A stretch of 64,000 nucleotides of DNA from Streptomyces hyaluromycini (lineage in GTDB: Bacteria > Actinomycetota > Actinomycetes > Streptomycetales > Streptomycetaceae), in NCBI RefSeq assembly GCF_002217755.1, contig NZ_BCFL01000029.1, positions 124,001 to 188,000 of the forward strand. The letters run 5' to 3'. Shown piece by piece: positions 1 through 7,323 of the stretch. How positions within the stretch are numbered: position 1 is the stretch's first letter; every line of letters begins with the position of its first letter. Under the pieces are notes generated by a model. It saw nothing but the letters and a program-made list of their open reading frames with translations. It made no database searches and was not told where the DNA came from. The translations under genes and the position numbers were made by a program.

Positions 1-282
1 CGGCGAGACGAACCCCGGCCGGAAGGCGACCAGGAACTTCAGCCGCTCGGTGTGCTGGCTGACCATCGCCGTGGTCAGCCAGGCGTCCTCGCACCAGGCG
101 CCGGTCGGAGTGAGCGCCCCCACGAAACCGAGGTCCTCCGCGGCCCTGGCGATCTGGCTCAGATAGGCGACCGTCGGCGGCCGGTCGCGTCCGGAGGCGG
201 TCGCCGGGGTGCCGTGACCGCCGCCGACGACATGCCGGCTGTCCCCGTTGGTGGGCAGGAACCAGTGGAAGGTGAGGGACAC
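1..282 (-). CDS. ssuD: Alkanesulfonate monooxygenase, SsuD-like (3' end outside window)
   Basis: Only the first 94 codons are in the window. The start is GTG at 282, with a GGAGAAAG ribosome site six bases upstream. The N-terminus (FHWFLPTNGDSR, then LSQIARAAEDLGF, TPTGAWCEDAW and RLKFLVAFRPG) matches the flavin-dependent bacterial-luciferase fold of SsuD. SsuD uses FMNH2 and O2 to release sulfite from alkanesulfonates. It is the last visible gene of the sulfur operon, 81 bp after sfnB. The reduced flavin would come from the SsuE-like reductase upstream. Another desulfonating enzyme of the same superfamily (MsuD type) is possible. Confidence 0.85.
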   Translation of the reverse strand, partial: MSLTFHWFLPTNGDSRHVVGGGHGTPATASGRDRPPTVAYLSQIARAAEDLGFVGALTPTGAWCEDAWLTTAMVSQHTERLKFLVAFRPGFVSP

Positions 283-336
283 GAGGCTTTCTCCGATCAC
301 GAGTGTCCGTCGGGGCGAGCGAGGCACACGGCGAGG

Positions 337-384
337 CGGCTAGAGCAGGCCGTGACGGGGCGGCTAGAGCAGGCCGTGACGGGG
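337..384. repeat. 24-bp perfect tandem duplication at the sfnB stop
   Basis: Two identical 24-bp units (337-360 and 361-384), each beginning CGGCTAGAGCAGG, lie head to tail. The sfnB stop codon is in the unit at 361-384. The other unit repeats the last codons and stop further downstream. The duplication therefore leaves the protein intact and makes a second, unused stop. Confidence 0.9.
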
Positions 385-1548
385 CGGCGGGGTGCCGTTG
401 AGGACGTACCGGCCGATGTGCTGGATCTTCCAGCGGGTCGGATCGTGCAGGGTGTGGGTCCGGGCGTCCCGCCAATGCCGGTGCAGATTGAGCGAGTTGA
501 GGGCCGAGCGGGTTCCGGACAGCTCGAAGAGCGCCCCGGCGACGGCCACGGCCGTCTCGGCCGCCTGCACCTTCGCGGCGGCCACGGCGATGGACGCCTC
601 GGCGGCCGACGCGTCGGTGAGCCGGGCGCCGGCCGCGTCGACCGCACGGGCGGCCCCTCGCAGCAGAGCCTCGGACGCCCGCACCTGGACGGCGAGTTCA
701 CCGAACCGCTGGATCAGCAGCGGGTCCTCGGCGGCGGTCTCGACCCCGCTCTCGAACCAGGGCCGGCTTCTGCTCCGCACGAACTCCGCGGCCTCGGCCA
801 GCGCTCCACCGGCGATCCCCACGTCGATGGCGGCGTGCAACAACTGTGCGACCGCGCCGTGGAGTTGGGGTCCCTGGAAGGTCAGGTGGTGCGGCAGCAC
901 ACGGTCGGCGGGCACGGGGACTCCGTCCAGCCGGACGGTTCCGCTGGCGGTCGTACGCTGCCCCATGCCGTCCCAGTCGTCGACTACGGTGAGGCCGGGT
1001 GCGTCCCGGGGGACGTACGCCACGTGCAGGTTGTCGTCCTCGGCGCGGGCCAGGACGGGGATCCAGTCGGCGAAGAGGGCCCCGGTGGAGTAGTGCTTGA
1101 CCCCTGTCAGCAGATAAGTGCCGTCGCTCTGGGGTTCCAGCCGGGTCCGGATGTCCTGGACGTGTTTCGTCCCGGCCTCGGACTGGGCGTTGCCGAAGCG
1201 GCTGCCGGCGAGCAGTTCGGCGAAGAAGAACTTCCGCTGTTCCTCGGTTCCCTGACGGCGGATCACGTTGACGTACGCGAAGTGGCTCTGCGGGATCTGG
1301 GCGAGGCTGCCGTCGGCCGAGCCGAGGAGCCGGAAGATCTCCGCGAGGGTCAGGGCGCCGACGTCGGCGCCGCCGTGCTCGGCGGGCACGGTGACGCCCA
1401 GCAGACCCGATGCCGACAGCTGGTCCAACTCGGCTCGCGGCAGCCTGCGTTCGGCGTCCCGTTCGGCGGCCCCGGCCCGGAACGCGTCGGCCAGGACCTT
1501 CGCCACGGCGAGGGCCTCGGTGTCGTCGGCGATGACGTGGGCGGTCAT
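364..1548 (-). CDS. sfnB: SfnB-family sulfur-acquisition oxidoreductase (acyl-CoA dehydrogenase fold)
   Basis: The 394-aa protein has the acyl-CoA dehydrogenase/DszC fold used by flavin-dependent monooxygenases. It shows an N-terminal helical domain, the SfnB-type stretch QIPQSHFAYVNVIRRQG, FGNAQSEAG, and a C-terminal helical half ending in WKIQHIGRYVLNG. SfnB proteins are tied to use of dimethyl sulfone and other organosulfur compounds with reduced flavin. The start lies 4 bp after the ssuE stop, so the two are probably cotranslated. Exact substrate is unknown. The stop falls in a 24-bp tandem duplication. Confidence 0.85.
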   Translation of the reverse strand: MTAHVIADDTEALAVAKVLADAFRAGAAERDAERRLPRAELDQLSASGLLGVTVPAEHGGADVGALTLAEIFRLLGSADGSLAQIPQSHFAYVNVIRRQGTEEQRKFFFAELLAGSRFGNAQSEAGTKHVQDIRTRLEPQSDGTYLLTGVKHYSTGALFADWIPVLARAEDDNLHVAYVPRDAPGLTVVDDWDGMGQRTTASGTVRLDGVPVPADRVLPHHLTFQGPQLHGAVAQLLHAAIDVGIAGGALAEAAEFVRSRSRPWFESGVETAAEDPLLIQRFGELAVQVRASEALLRGAARAVDAAGARLTDASAAEASIAVAAAKVQAAETAVAVAGALFELSGTRSALNSLNLHRHWRDARTHTLHDPTRWKIQHIGRYVLNGTPPPRHGLL

Positions 1549-1552
1549 CGGA

Positions 1553-2110
1553 TCAGCTCGCCGCGGCGAGGACGGGCGTGCGGCCGAGGAGTGCGGCCGA
1601 GAACTGGTCGACGACCGGGACGAGGGCCTCGGCGGCGGCCGGCGCGAGGACCAGGGTGCCGTCCTCCCCCACGGTGATGTCCTTGTCGAGGGTGAACCAA
1701 CCCTGGACTATGTGGGCGGCACCCATGGAGTTGAGGACCGGACGCAGCGCGTAGTCGATGGCGAGGACATGTGCGACGGAGCCGCCGGTGGCCAGTGGCA
1801 GCACGGTCTTGCCGGTGAGCGCGTACTGCGGGAGCAGGTCGAGGAGGGCCTTGAGGACACCGGAGTACGACGCCTTGTAGACCGGGGTGCCGACCACGAC
1901 CCCGTCGGCGCGGGCGAACAGCTCGGTCGCCTCGACGATCGCCGGGTGCCGGAAGTCCGCGCCGAGCAGGGCCTCGGCGGGGATGGTGCGGACGTCGAGC
2001 GGGACAACCTCGTGGCCCTGGGCGGTCAGCCGCTGGTCCAGGTGACGCAGCAGGCGGCCGGTGCGGGAGGAGGCGGAGGGACTGCCGGAGACGGAGAGGA
2101 CGGTGGCCAT
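1553..2110 (-). CDS. ssuE: NADPH-dependent FMN reductase (SsuE/MsuE)
   Basis: The 185-aa flavodoxin-like reductase has the phosphate-binding GSPSASSRT motif at residues 9-17 and GTPVYKASYSG at 74-84, both diagnostic of SsuE. It makes FMNH2 for the flavin-dependent desulfonating enzymes encoded beside it (SsuD, SfnB, SfnG). Length is normal for the family. It lies 57 bp after the broken sfnG gene and 4 bp before sfnB, so it belongs to the same transcription unit. It appears intact. Confidence 0.92.
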   Translation of the reverse strand: MATVLSVSGSPSASSRTGRLLRHLDQRLTAQGHEVVPLDVRTIPAEALLGADFRHPAIVEATELFARADGVVVGTPVYKASYSGVLKALLDLLPQYALTGKTVLPLATGGSVAHVLAIDYALRPVLNSMGAAHIVQGWFTLDKDITVGEDGTLVLAPAAAEALVPVVDQFSAALLGRTPVLAAAS

Positions 2111-2330
2111 GGAGCTGCCTCTTTCTGGTGGCCGGGGCGGCGCGGAACGCCTCGTCTGGGGGGAGGGTCAGGCGTGGGCTCGGGCGGACTCGGGCTCGGT
2201 GGCCGGGAGCTGGGCCTCCAGCTCGCGGACCAGGGGCAGTACACGCCTGCCGAAGTACTCGACCTCCTCGTGGTAGTGCAGGAAGCCGAGCAGGAAGAGG
2301 TCGACGCCGAGCTTCTTGCAGGCGACGACG

Positions 2331-2361
2331 CTCCCCCAGCCTTCGGCCGGGAGGGACCCCC
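2331..2361 (+). repeat. Intragenic palindromic element, in-frame copy
   Basis: The sequence starts CTCCCCCAGCCTTCGGCC and ends GGGACCCCC, so CTCCCCCAG faces a G-run followed by ACCCCC around a TTCG loop. This layout matches the 2900-2940 element but in opposite orientation. In sfnG it encodes an extra WGSLPAEGWGS segment between TPEQIA and VVACKKLGVDL, where family members run straight through. Length change of about 33 bp keeps the frame. Confidence 0.7.
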
Positions 2362-2899
2362 AGGCGATCTGTTCCGGGGTGCCGATGAGGCCGGTTCGGA
2401 AGCCGTCGTTGTACTGGACGAGGTCCTCGAAGGTGGAGTCCTGCCACATGCCCTTGCCGTCGGCGGCGGACTGCCCGGCCTGCTTGACGGCGGCGCCGAA
2501 GCCCTCGACGGCCTCGCTGTCGGCCTTGGCGATGATCTCGCGGAGGGTGTCGCGGGCCTCGGCCTCGGTGTCGCGGGCGATGAGGAAGCCGTTGAGGCCG
2601 AACTTCGGTGCCGTACGCCCTGCTTCGGCGGCGGACTTGCGGACGTCGTCGATCTGTTCGACGACGCCGTCGAAGTCCTTGCCGTTGGAGAAGTACCAGT
2701 CGGAGACGCGGCCCGCCATGGCGCGGGCTGCGGTGGAGTTGCCGCCCTGGAAGATCTCCGGGTGCGGGCGCTCGGGGGTGTTCAGCGGCTTGGGCCTGAG
2801 GGAGAAGTCCCGCAGCCGGTAGAAGTCACCGGCGAGTTCGGTGTGGTCCTCGGTCCAGATCTGGCGCAGCGCGCGGATGAACTCCTCGGCGCGGCGGAT

Positions 2900-2940
2900 G
2901 GGGGTCCCCCCGGTTCGAGCGAAGCCGAGAACTGGGGGAG
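2900..2940 (-). repeat. 41-bp palindromic element inserted in sfnG
   Basis: On the minus strand it starts CTCCCCCAG and ends GGGGGGACCCCC. CCCCCAGTTC can pair with GAACCGGGGG (one mismatch) around a loop containing GGCTTCGCTC. It sits exactly at the sfnG frame break, and its length is not a multiple of three. It resembles short dispersed palindromes that I recall from Streptomyces intergenic DNA. It carries no coding capacity of its own. Confidence 0.75.
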
Positions 2941-3377
2941 TTCGTCGTGCTCCAGCCAGGGCTCGCCGAGCGCGGTGAACTCCCCCTTGAACCAGCCGGA
3001 GACGACGTTCACGGCGAACCGGCCGTTCGAGAGATGGTCGGCGGTGGCGCCGAGCTTGGCGAGGACACCGGGGTGCCACAGACCGGGGTGGACGGCGGCG
3101 ATGACCTTCAGGCGCTCGGTGGCGAGCAACAGGGCGAGGCTGAAGCTGGTCGACTCGTGCTGGTACTCGGCGCCGTAGCCGGCCATGTAGCGGACCTGGC
3201 TGAGCGCGTACTCGAAGCCGTTGTTCTCGGCGAGGACGGCGAGTTCGCGGTTGTAGTCGTACCCCCAGTCGGTGCGTTGCTCGATCCTGCTGGTGACGAG
3301 TCCTCCGCTGACGTTGGGGACCCAGTAGGCGAATTTCACGGGTGCGGCGGGCATGCGGAACTCCTGTTGCGGGTTCT

Positions 3378-3405
3378 CGGGCACGCCGGAATTCAGGGGT
3401 GCCCG
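3378..3405 (-). promoter_or_regulatory. Hairpin between leader peptide and sfnG
   Basis: Perfect 7-bp arms CGGGCAC (3378-3384) and GTGCCCG (3399-3405) surround a 14-nt loop, 24 bp before the sfnG start. Further upstream on the same RNA strand is a pyrimidine tract (3444-3467, CCTCC-rich) able to pair with the AGGAG site of sfnG. Together they could form the switch of a leader-peptide attenuator. This is inferred only from sequence. Confidence 0.45.
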
Positions 3406-3490
3406 GCGCGGTGCGCGCGCGAGCACGGTGGAATTCGGGCGGGAAAAGGGAGAAGGAGAAGAGGAGGCGCGGCGGATCTCGGCGGGGTGA

Positions 3491-3574
3491 TCAGGCCGCG
3501 GCGCAACAGGAGGCGCTGGAGACGCGCGCGAGGTCGACGTGGCGTCGCCGCGTGAGGTCCAGTCGCATCTTCAT
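3491..3574 (-). CDS. Cys-Cys leader peptide of the sulfur operon
   Basis: This is a 27-aa reading frame, ATG at 3574 to TGA at 3491-3493. The peptide starts MKMRLDLTRRRHVDLARVSS and ends ASCCAAA. The core RRxHVDLxRVxS followed by cysteines matches the actinobacterial putative leader peptide family found ahead of sulfur-assimilation operons. Ribosome stalling at the paired Cys codons would report low cysteine and change folding of the downstream leader RNA. It lies 136 bp before sfnG in the same direction. The start could also be the ATG two codons later. There is no strong ribosome site, so expression is inferred from the conserved pattern. Confidence 0.8.
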   Translation of the reverse strand: MKMRLDLTRRRHVDLARVSSASCCAAA

Positions 3575-3711
3575 GCCGTCGATGGTCGCAGTCGGTGCCG
3601 ACGGGCGTCAAGGAAAACCCGACCGTTCTCGCATCGCGGACCATTGAATTTCACGAACGTGTGACAGGGAAACCCTTGAACACGCCCCGAATAGCGGCGC
3701 ATTCTGCCGGG

Positions 3712-4782
3712 GTGCGGACCGAACAGCTGGAATACATAGCGGCCGTGACCCGGCTCGGCTCGCTGCGCCGGGCGGCCGACGAACTGCGCCTGTCGCAGCC
3801 CGCGTTGAGCGAGACCGTGCGGAACCTGGAGCGGGAGCTGGGCGTCGACCTGCTGTAGCGCAAGCGCACCGGCGCGACGATGAGCGCGGCGGGGCAGGAG
3901 CTGCTGCCGCACATCGTCCAGGTGCTGGAGGCGGTGGACCGGCTGCGGGTCGCGGCGGGCGAGCAGCACCGGATCAGCCGGATGGTGCGCGTCGGCACAG
4001 TCAACGCGGCGACCGTGTCACTGCTCATCCCGGTGCTTCGGGACTTCAGGGCCACGCAACCGGTCACCCAGGTCGAGGTGGTGGGCGCCCAGCAGACGGA
4101 GATCCACCGGGCTCTCGCCGAGGGCGGCTTCGACCTGGGGCTGGTGAACCATCTCGCCGGCGACGACGTGCCCGCCGGTTTCGAGGCCACCGAACTGCTG
4201 CGCGGGCGGCCGGTGGTGTGCGTCCGGCCGGACAGTCCGCTCGCCGGCCGGGCCGAGGTGTCGGCCGACGATCTGCTCACGGTGCCCCTGATCGCCATGC
4301 GCACCGGCTATGTGATGCACCGCTATGTGCACCGGCTGCTGGCGGACCGCACCCCCGTCTTCTCGTACTCGACGGACGGTGCGGAGATGGGCAAGCTGAT
4401 GGTCGCGGAGGGGCTGGGAGCGACGGTGCTGCCGGACTTCAGCGTGGTCGGGGACCCGCTGGAGCGCGACGGGACGATCGTGTGCCGGCCGCTGGCCGGG
4501 GACGCCACCGAGGTGGTGCTGATGCTGCAGCGCCGACGGGCCGAGTCGGTGCCGCAGGCCGCGCAGGACCTGTACGAGACCTTCGTGCGCCGGGCGGCCG
4601 AGCTGGGCACGGAGGCCCGGCGCCCCGAAGGGGCGCGGGGCCGTATCCGATATGCGGCTACCGCCGCGCGGGCGCGACCAGCCACGACGGCGCCGCAGAC
4701 GACACACGGCGGCGTTCCAGCAGAGCGCTCAGCGGGCCTCAGGTGTCGAGCGCCGTCAGGTGGTTCCGCAGCGCCGTGGTGA
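3712..4782 (+). pseudogene. LysR-family regulator with internal amber stop
   Basis: GTG at 3712 begins a LysR N-terminus (RTEQLEYIAAVTRLGSLRRA, ELRLSQPALSETVRNLEREL). The frame meets TAG at 3856-3858 after GVDLL. It continues in the same frame as RKRTGATMSAAGQELLPHI and a complete effector-binding domain. Relatives have Glu or Asp at the stop position, so a single GAG-to-TAG change explains it. It is divergent from the sulfur operon and was presumably its regulator. The 3' end runs into an intergenic repeat and past the usual LysR length. Unless TAG is suppressed or the read is wrong, only a headless effector domain could be made. Confidence 0.75.
4621..4700 (+). repeat. Dispersed intergenic repeat, copy A
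   Basis: About 80 bp starting CGCCCCGAAGGGGCGCGGGG and containing the hairpin GCGGC-TACC-GCCGC followed by GCGCGACCAGCC. It is nearly identical to the reverse complement of 58433-58512. Both copies lie at a gene 3' end and start with a CGCCCC/GGGGCG stem, so they may act as terminators. Confidence 0.85.
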
Positions 4783-5209
4783 TCTGCTGCGCCGCGACGA
4801 GCTGGTCCGGGGTGAGGGCGGCCACGAACAGCTCCCGCACGGCGCGCAGATGGGGCAGGGACGCGTTCCGGAACGCCTGCGCGCCCTCCGGTGTGAGCAC
4901 CACCTCGGCGCCCCGGCTGTCGGTGACGCACTCCTCGCGCCGGATCAGCCCGCGCCGTTCCATGCGGCCGATCTGGTGCGAGAGGCGGCTGCGCTCCCAG
5001 CCGACGCGGGCCGCCAGTTCGGAGGAGCGCAGCCGCCGCCCCTCCGCCTCGCGGAGGGCGAGGAGCACGGCGTAGTCACCCGGCGACAGGGAGCTCTCGC
5101 GCTGCAGACGTGCCGCGAGCTCGGCGCGGAGCGCTTCCGTCGTCTCGATGAAGTCCCGCCAGATCCGCAGTTCCTCAGCGGTGGGGAATTCCTTCCGTCG
5201 CGCCGTCAT
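4739..5209 (-). CDS. MarR-family transcriptional regulator
   Basis: From ATG at 5209 the protein has 156 residues (MTARRKEFPTAEELRIW onward). The winged helix includes RRLRSSELAARVGWERSRLS, then RMERRGLIRRE and the DSRGAEVVLTPEG wing typical of MarR. An AGAAGGAG sits 11 bases before this ATG. A longer start at 5245 would overlap the operators. It is divergent from the luciferase-like gene at 5291 and is probably its autorepressing regulator through two TTGACACGTCAA sites between them. The inducer is unknown. Confidence 0.9.
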   Translation of the reverse strand: MTARRKEFPTAEELRIWRDFIETTEALRAELAARLQRESSLSPGDYAVLLALREAEGRRLRSSELAARVGWERSRLSHQIGRMERRGLIRREECVTDSRGAEVVLTPEGAQAFRNASLPHLRAVRELFVAALTPDQLVAAQQITTALRNHLTALDT

Positions 5210-5229
5210 CGTGCCGCCACTCCTTCTTG

Positions 5230-5270
5230 TTGACACGTCAATCATATGCGAGCGATGATTGACACGTCAA
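5230..5270. promoter_or_regulatory. Paired MarR operators
   Basis: Two identical 12-mers, TTGACACGTCAA, occur at 5230-5241 and 5259-5270, 29 bp apart. Each is itself a near-palindrome. The flanks ATCAT and ATGAT make the whole region a large imperfect inverted repeat. It lies between the MarR start and the divergent monooxygenase, where a repressor would cover both promoters. Confidence 0.8.
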
Positions 5271-5290
5271 CTACTCGAAGGAGCCCCGTC

Positions 5291-6358
5291 ATGTCCGCCC
5301 CCGTGTCCGATCCCGCACCCGACCCCGTACCCGATCTCGTCTTCGGCCTCGACACCTTCGGCGATGTGCCACAGAACGACTCGGGAGCCCTGGTGTCCGG
5401 CGCGCGGGCCATCCGGCAGGTCGTCGAGGAGGCCGTGCTCGCGGAGGAGACCGGCGTCGACGTCATCGCCCTCGGCGAGCACCACCGCCCGGAGTACGCG
5501 ATCTCGACCCCGGAGACCGTCCTCGCCGGCATCGCCACGCGTACCCACCGCATCCGGCTGGCCTCCGGCGTGACCGTGCTGAGCTCCGACGACCCGGTCC
5601 GCGTCTTCCAGCGCTTCGCCACCGTGGACGCACTCTCGAACGGCCGGGCCGAGGTCATCCTCGGGCGCGGCTCCTTCACCGAGTCGTTCCCGCTCTTCGG
5701 GTACGACCTGAGCGACTACGACGTGCTGTTCGAAGAGAAGATCGAGCTGTTCGCCAAGCTGCTGGAGGAGAAGCCCGTCACCTGGAGCGGCACCAAACGG
5801 GCACCGCTCGAAGCCGCCGACGTCTTCCCCAAGACCGAGTCGGGCCGGCTCAGCACCTGGGTCGGGGTCGGGGGCACCCCCCAGTCGGTCATCCGCACCG
5901 CCCGCTACGGCTTCCCGCTCATGATCGCCATCATCGGCGGCAACCCGGAGCGCTTCGCGCCGTACATCGACCTCTACCGGCGCGCCGCCGACCAGTTCGG
6001 CACGACCGCGCACCCCGTCGGGATGCACTCGCCGGGCTTCGTCGCCGACACCGACGAGGCGGCCCGCGAACAGCACTGGCCGCACTACCGGGTCATCCGT
6101 GACCGCATCGGCGCGCTGCGGGGCTGGCCCCCGATCCGCAGGGAGGAGTACGAGGCCGAGATCGAGCACGGCTCCCTCTACATCGGCTCCCCGGAGACGG
6201 TCGCCCGCAAGATGGCGGGCGCCGTCAAGGCGCTCGGTGTCGGCCGGTTCGACCTCATCTACACCGGTGGGGCACAGTCGGTCAGCGCCCGCCTGCGCGC
6301 CGTCGAACTGTACGGCAGCAAGGTGATCCCGATGGTCCGCGACCTCCTCGCCGGCTGA
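5291..6358 (+). CDS. Luciferase-like (LLM) flavin-dependent oxidoreductase
   Basis: The 355-aa protein starts at ATG 5291, with GAAGGAG eight bases upstream. It has the LLM TIM-barrel pattern: VFGLDTFGD, GVDVIALGEHHRPEY, IRLASGVTVLSSDDPVRVFQ, LSNGRAEVILGRGSF, and a C-terminal WVGVGGTPQSV and IYTGGAQSV. Such enzymes oxidise small substrates with FMNH2 or F420H2. The next gene, 4 bp downstream, encodes an F420/NADP reductase-like protein, which may supply the reduced cofactor. Control by the adjacent MarR protein is likely. The substrate cannot be deduced. Confidence 0.9.
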   Translation: MSAPVSDPAPDPVPDLVFGLDTFGDVPQNDSGALVSGARAIRQVVEEAVLAEETGVDVIALGEHHRPEYAISTPETVLAGIATRTHRIRLASGVTVLSSDDPVRVFQRFATVDALSNGRAEVILGRGSFTESFPLFGYDLSDYDVLFEEKIELFAKLLEEKPVTWSGTKRAPLEAADVFPKTESGRLSTWVGVGGTPQSVIRTARYGFPLMIAIIGGNPERFAPYIDLYRRAADQFGTTAHPVGMHSPGFVADTDEAAREQHWPHYRVIRDRIGALRGWPPIRREEYEAEIEHGSLYIGSPETVARKMAGAVKALGVGRFDLIYTGGAQSVSARLRAVELYGSKVIPMVRDLLAG

Positions 6359-6362
6359 CGCC

Positions 6363-7103
6363 GTGAACGGAGCAGAGAAGACGGAGCCGAAGGCCGGCGG
6401 CGTGCGTACGGTCGGGATCCTGGGCGCCGGCAAGGTCGGCACGGTGCTGGCGCGGCTGGCCGTGGCGGCCGGTTTCCGCGTGCTGATCGCCGGATCCGGC
6501 GACCCCGCCGCGATCGCCCTCACCGTCGAGGTCCTCACCCCCGGTGCCGTCGCGGTCGGCGCCGCGCAGGCCGCGGCGGAGGCGGACGTGGTCGTCCTGG
6601 CCCTGCCGCTCGGCAAGTACCGCGGCATTCCCGCCGAAGCACTGCGGGGCAAGCTCGTCGTCGACGCGATGAACTACTGGTGGGAGGTCGACGGCGACCG
6701 CGAGGACCTCACCGACCCGCTGACCTCCTCCAGTCAGACCGTGCAGGCGTACCTGCCCGGAGCGCGGGTGATCAAGGCGTTCAACCACATGGGCTATCAC
6801 GACCTGGAGGACGGGGCGCGGCCCGCGGGCACGCCGGGGCGCAGGGCGATCGCGATCGCCGGCGACGATGCGGACGGCCTCGCCACCGTCGCACACCTGG
6901 TCGACGCGCTCGGCTTCGACCCCGTCGTGGCGGGCCCGCTAGCGGAAGGGGTACGGCTGGAGCCGGGCACCGAGCCGTTCGGCGCGTACGTCGGCGCCGA
7001 GGAACTGCGTGCCATGCTGGACCGTTTCCCGGAGTCCGACCGTGGACGCGTCGTGATCGCCGCCCGGGCGGCTGCCACGGCGCCGGCCGAACCGGCCGCC
7101 TGA
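6363..7103 (+). CDS. F420/NADP oxidoreductase-like NAD(P)-binding protein
   Basis: The 246-aa protein starts at GTG 6363, 4 bp after the upstream stop. It shows a Rossmann motif GILGAGKVGTVLARLA near residue 18, VVVLALPLGKY, LVVDAMNYWWEVDG and RVIKAFNHMGYHDL, as in the NADPH-dependent F420 reductase/NADP oxidoreductase family. It probably shuttles electrons between NADP and F420 or flavin for the upstream LLM enzyme. Members acting on other substrates are common, so F420 use is an inference. Confidence 0.85.
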   Translation: MNGAEKTEPKAGGVRTVGILGAGKVGTVLARLAVAAGFRVLIAGSGDPAAIALTVEVLTPGAVAVGAAQAAAEADVVVLALPLGKYRGIPAEALRGKLVVDAMNYWWEVDGDREDLTDPLTSSSQTVQAYLPGARVIKAFNHMGYHDLEDGARPAGTPGRRAIAIAGDDADGLATVAHLVDALGFDPVVAGPLAEGVRLEPGTEPFGAYVGAEELRAMLDRFPESDRGRVVIAARAAATAPAEPAA

Positions 7104-7323
7104 ACATATGCGCTCCACACACGTGCTCAACACACATGCCGAGCTCACGTGCCGCAAGAACGGCTTGCACACATGAGCACATCGTCCCGATCGTGCGGTG
7201 CGGGCATGGTTCGTCCGCTTCGCCCCCCGTGTTTCGGTACGGTGGGAGCCGCTCCGCGGGCGGGGCCCCTGGTCCGGTCCCCGGAGCGCTGACACGGCAT
7301 TGCGGCCCGGGCAAGGAGACAGC
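7104..7323. other. Intergenic region with repeated CACGTG and ACACATG motifs
   Basis: CACGTG occurs at 7120-7125 and 7146-7151. CATG inside an ACACATG context occurs at 7135-7138 and 7172-7175. They are interspersed over 60 bp just after the reductase gene, with GTGCTC/GAGCAC flanks. They could be regulator sites for the SDR-hydrolase gene, which has its own AAGGAG ribosome site before ATG 7324. No promoter was assigned with confidence. Confidence 0.4.

Larger units (their letters stand above)
2168..3354 (-). pseudogene. sfnG: Dimethyl-sulfone monooxygenase SfnG, frame broken by a palindromic repeat
   Basis: The start is ATG at 3354 with an AGGAG site. The first part reads MPAAPVKFAYWVPNVSGG to WLEHDE. 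The C-terminal part, from RRAEEFIRALRQIW to the stop at 2168, lies in another frame. Both halves are well conserved SfnG, a flavin-dependent enzyme that converts dimethyl sulfone to methanesulfinate. The break coincides with a 41-bp palindromic element at 2900-2940. Deleting exactly those bases restores WLEHDE-IRRAEEF. A second element at 2331-2361 adds about 11 in-frame residues. It is probably a pseudogene. A -1 slip on the GGGGGGA run inside the element could in principle rejoin the frames, and a sequencing error is not excluded. Confidence 0.8.

Noticed and set aside
5870..5885. GGGGGCACCCCCC resembling the palindromic elements in sfnG
   Set aside because: It encodes the conserved GVGGTPQSV motif of LLM proteins, so it is native coding sequence.
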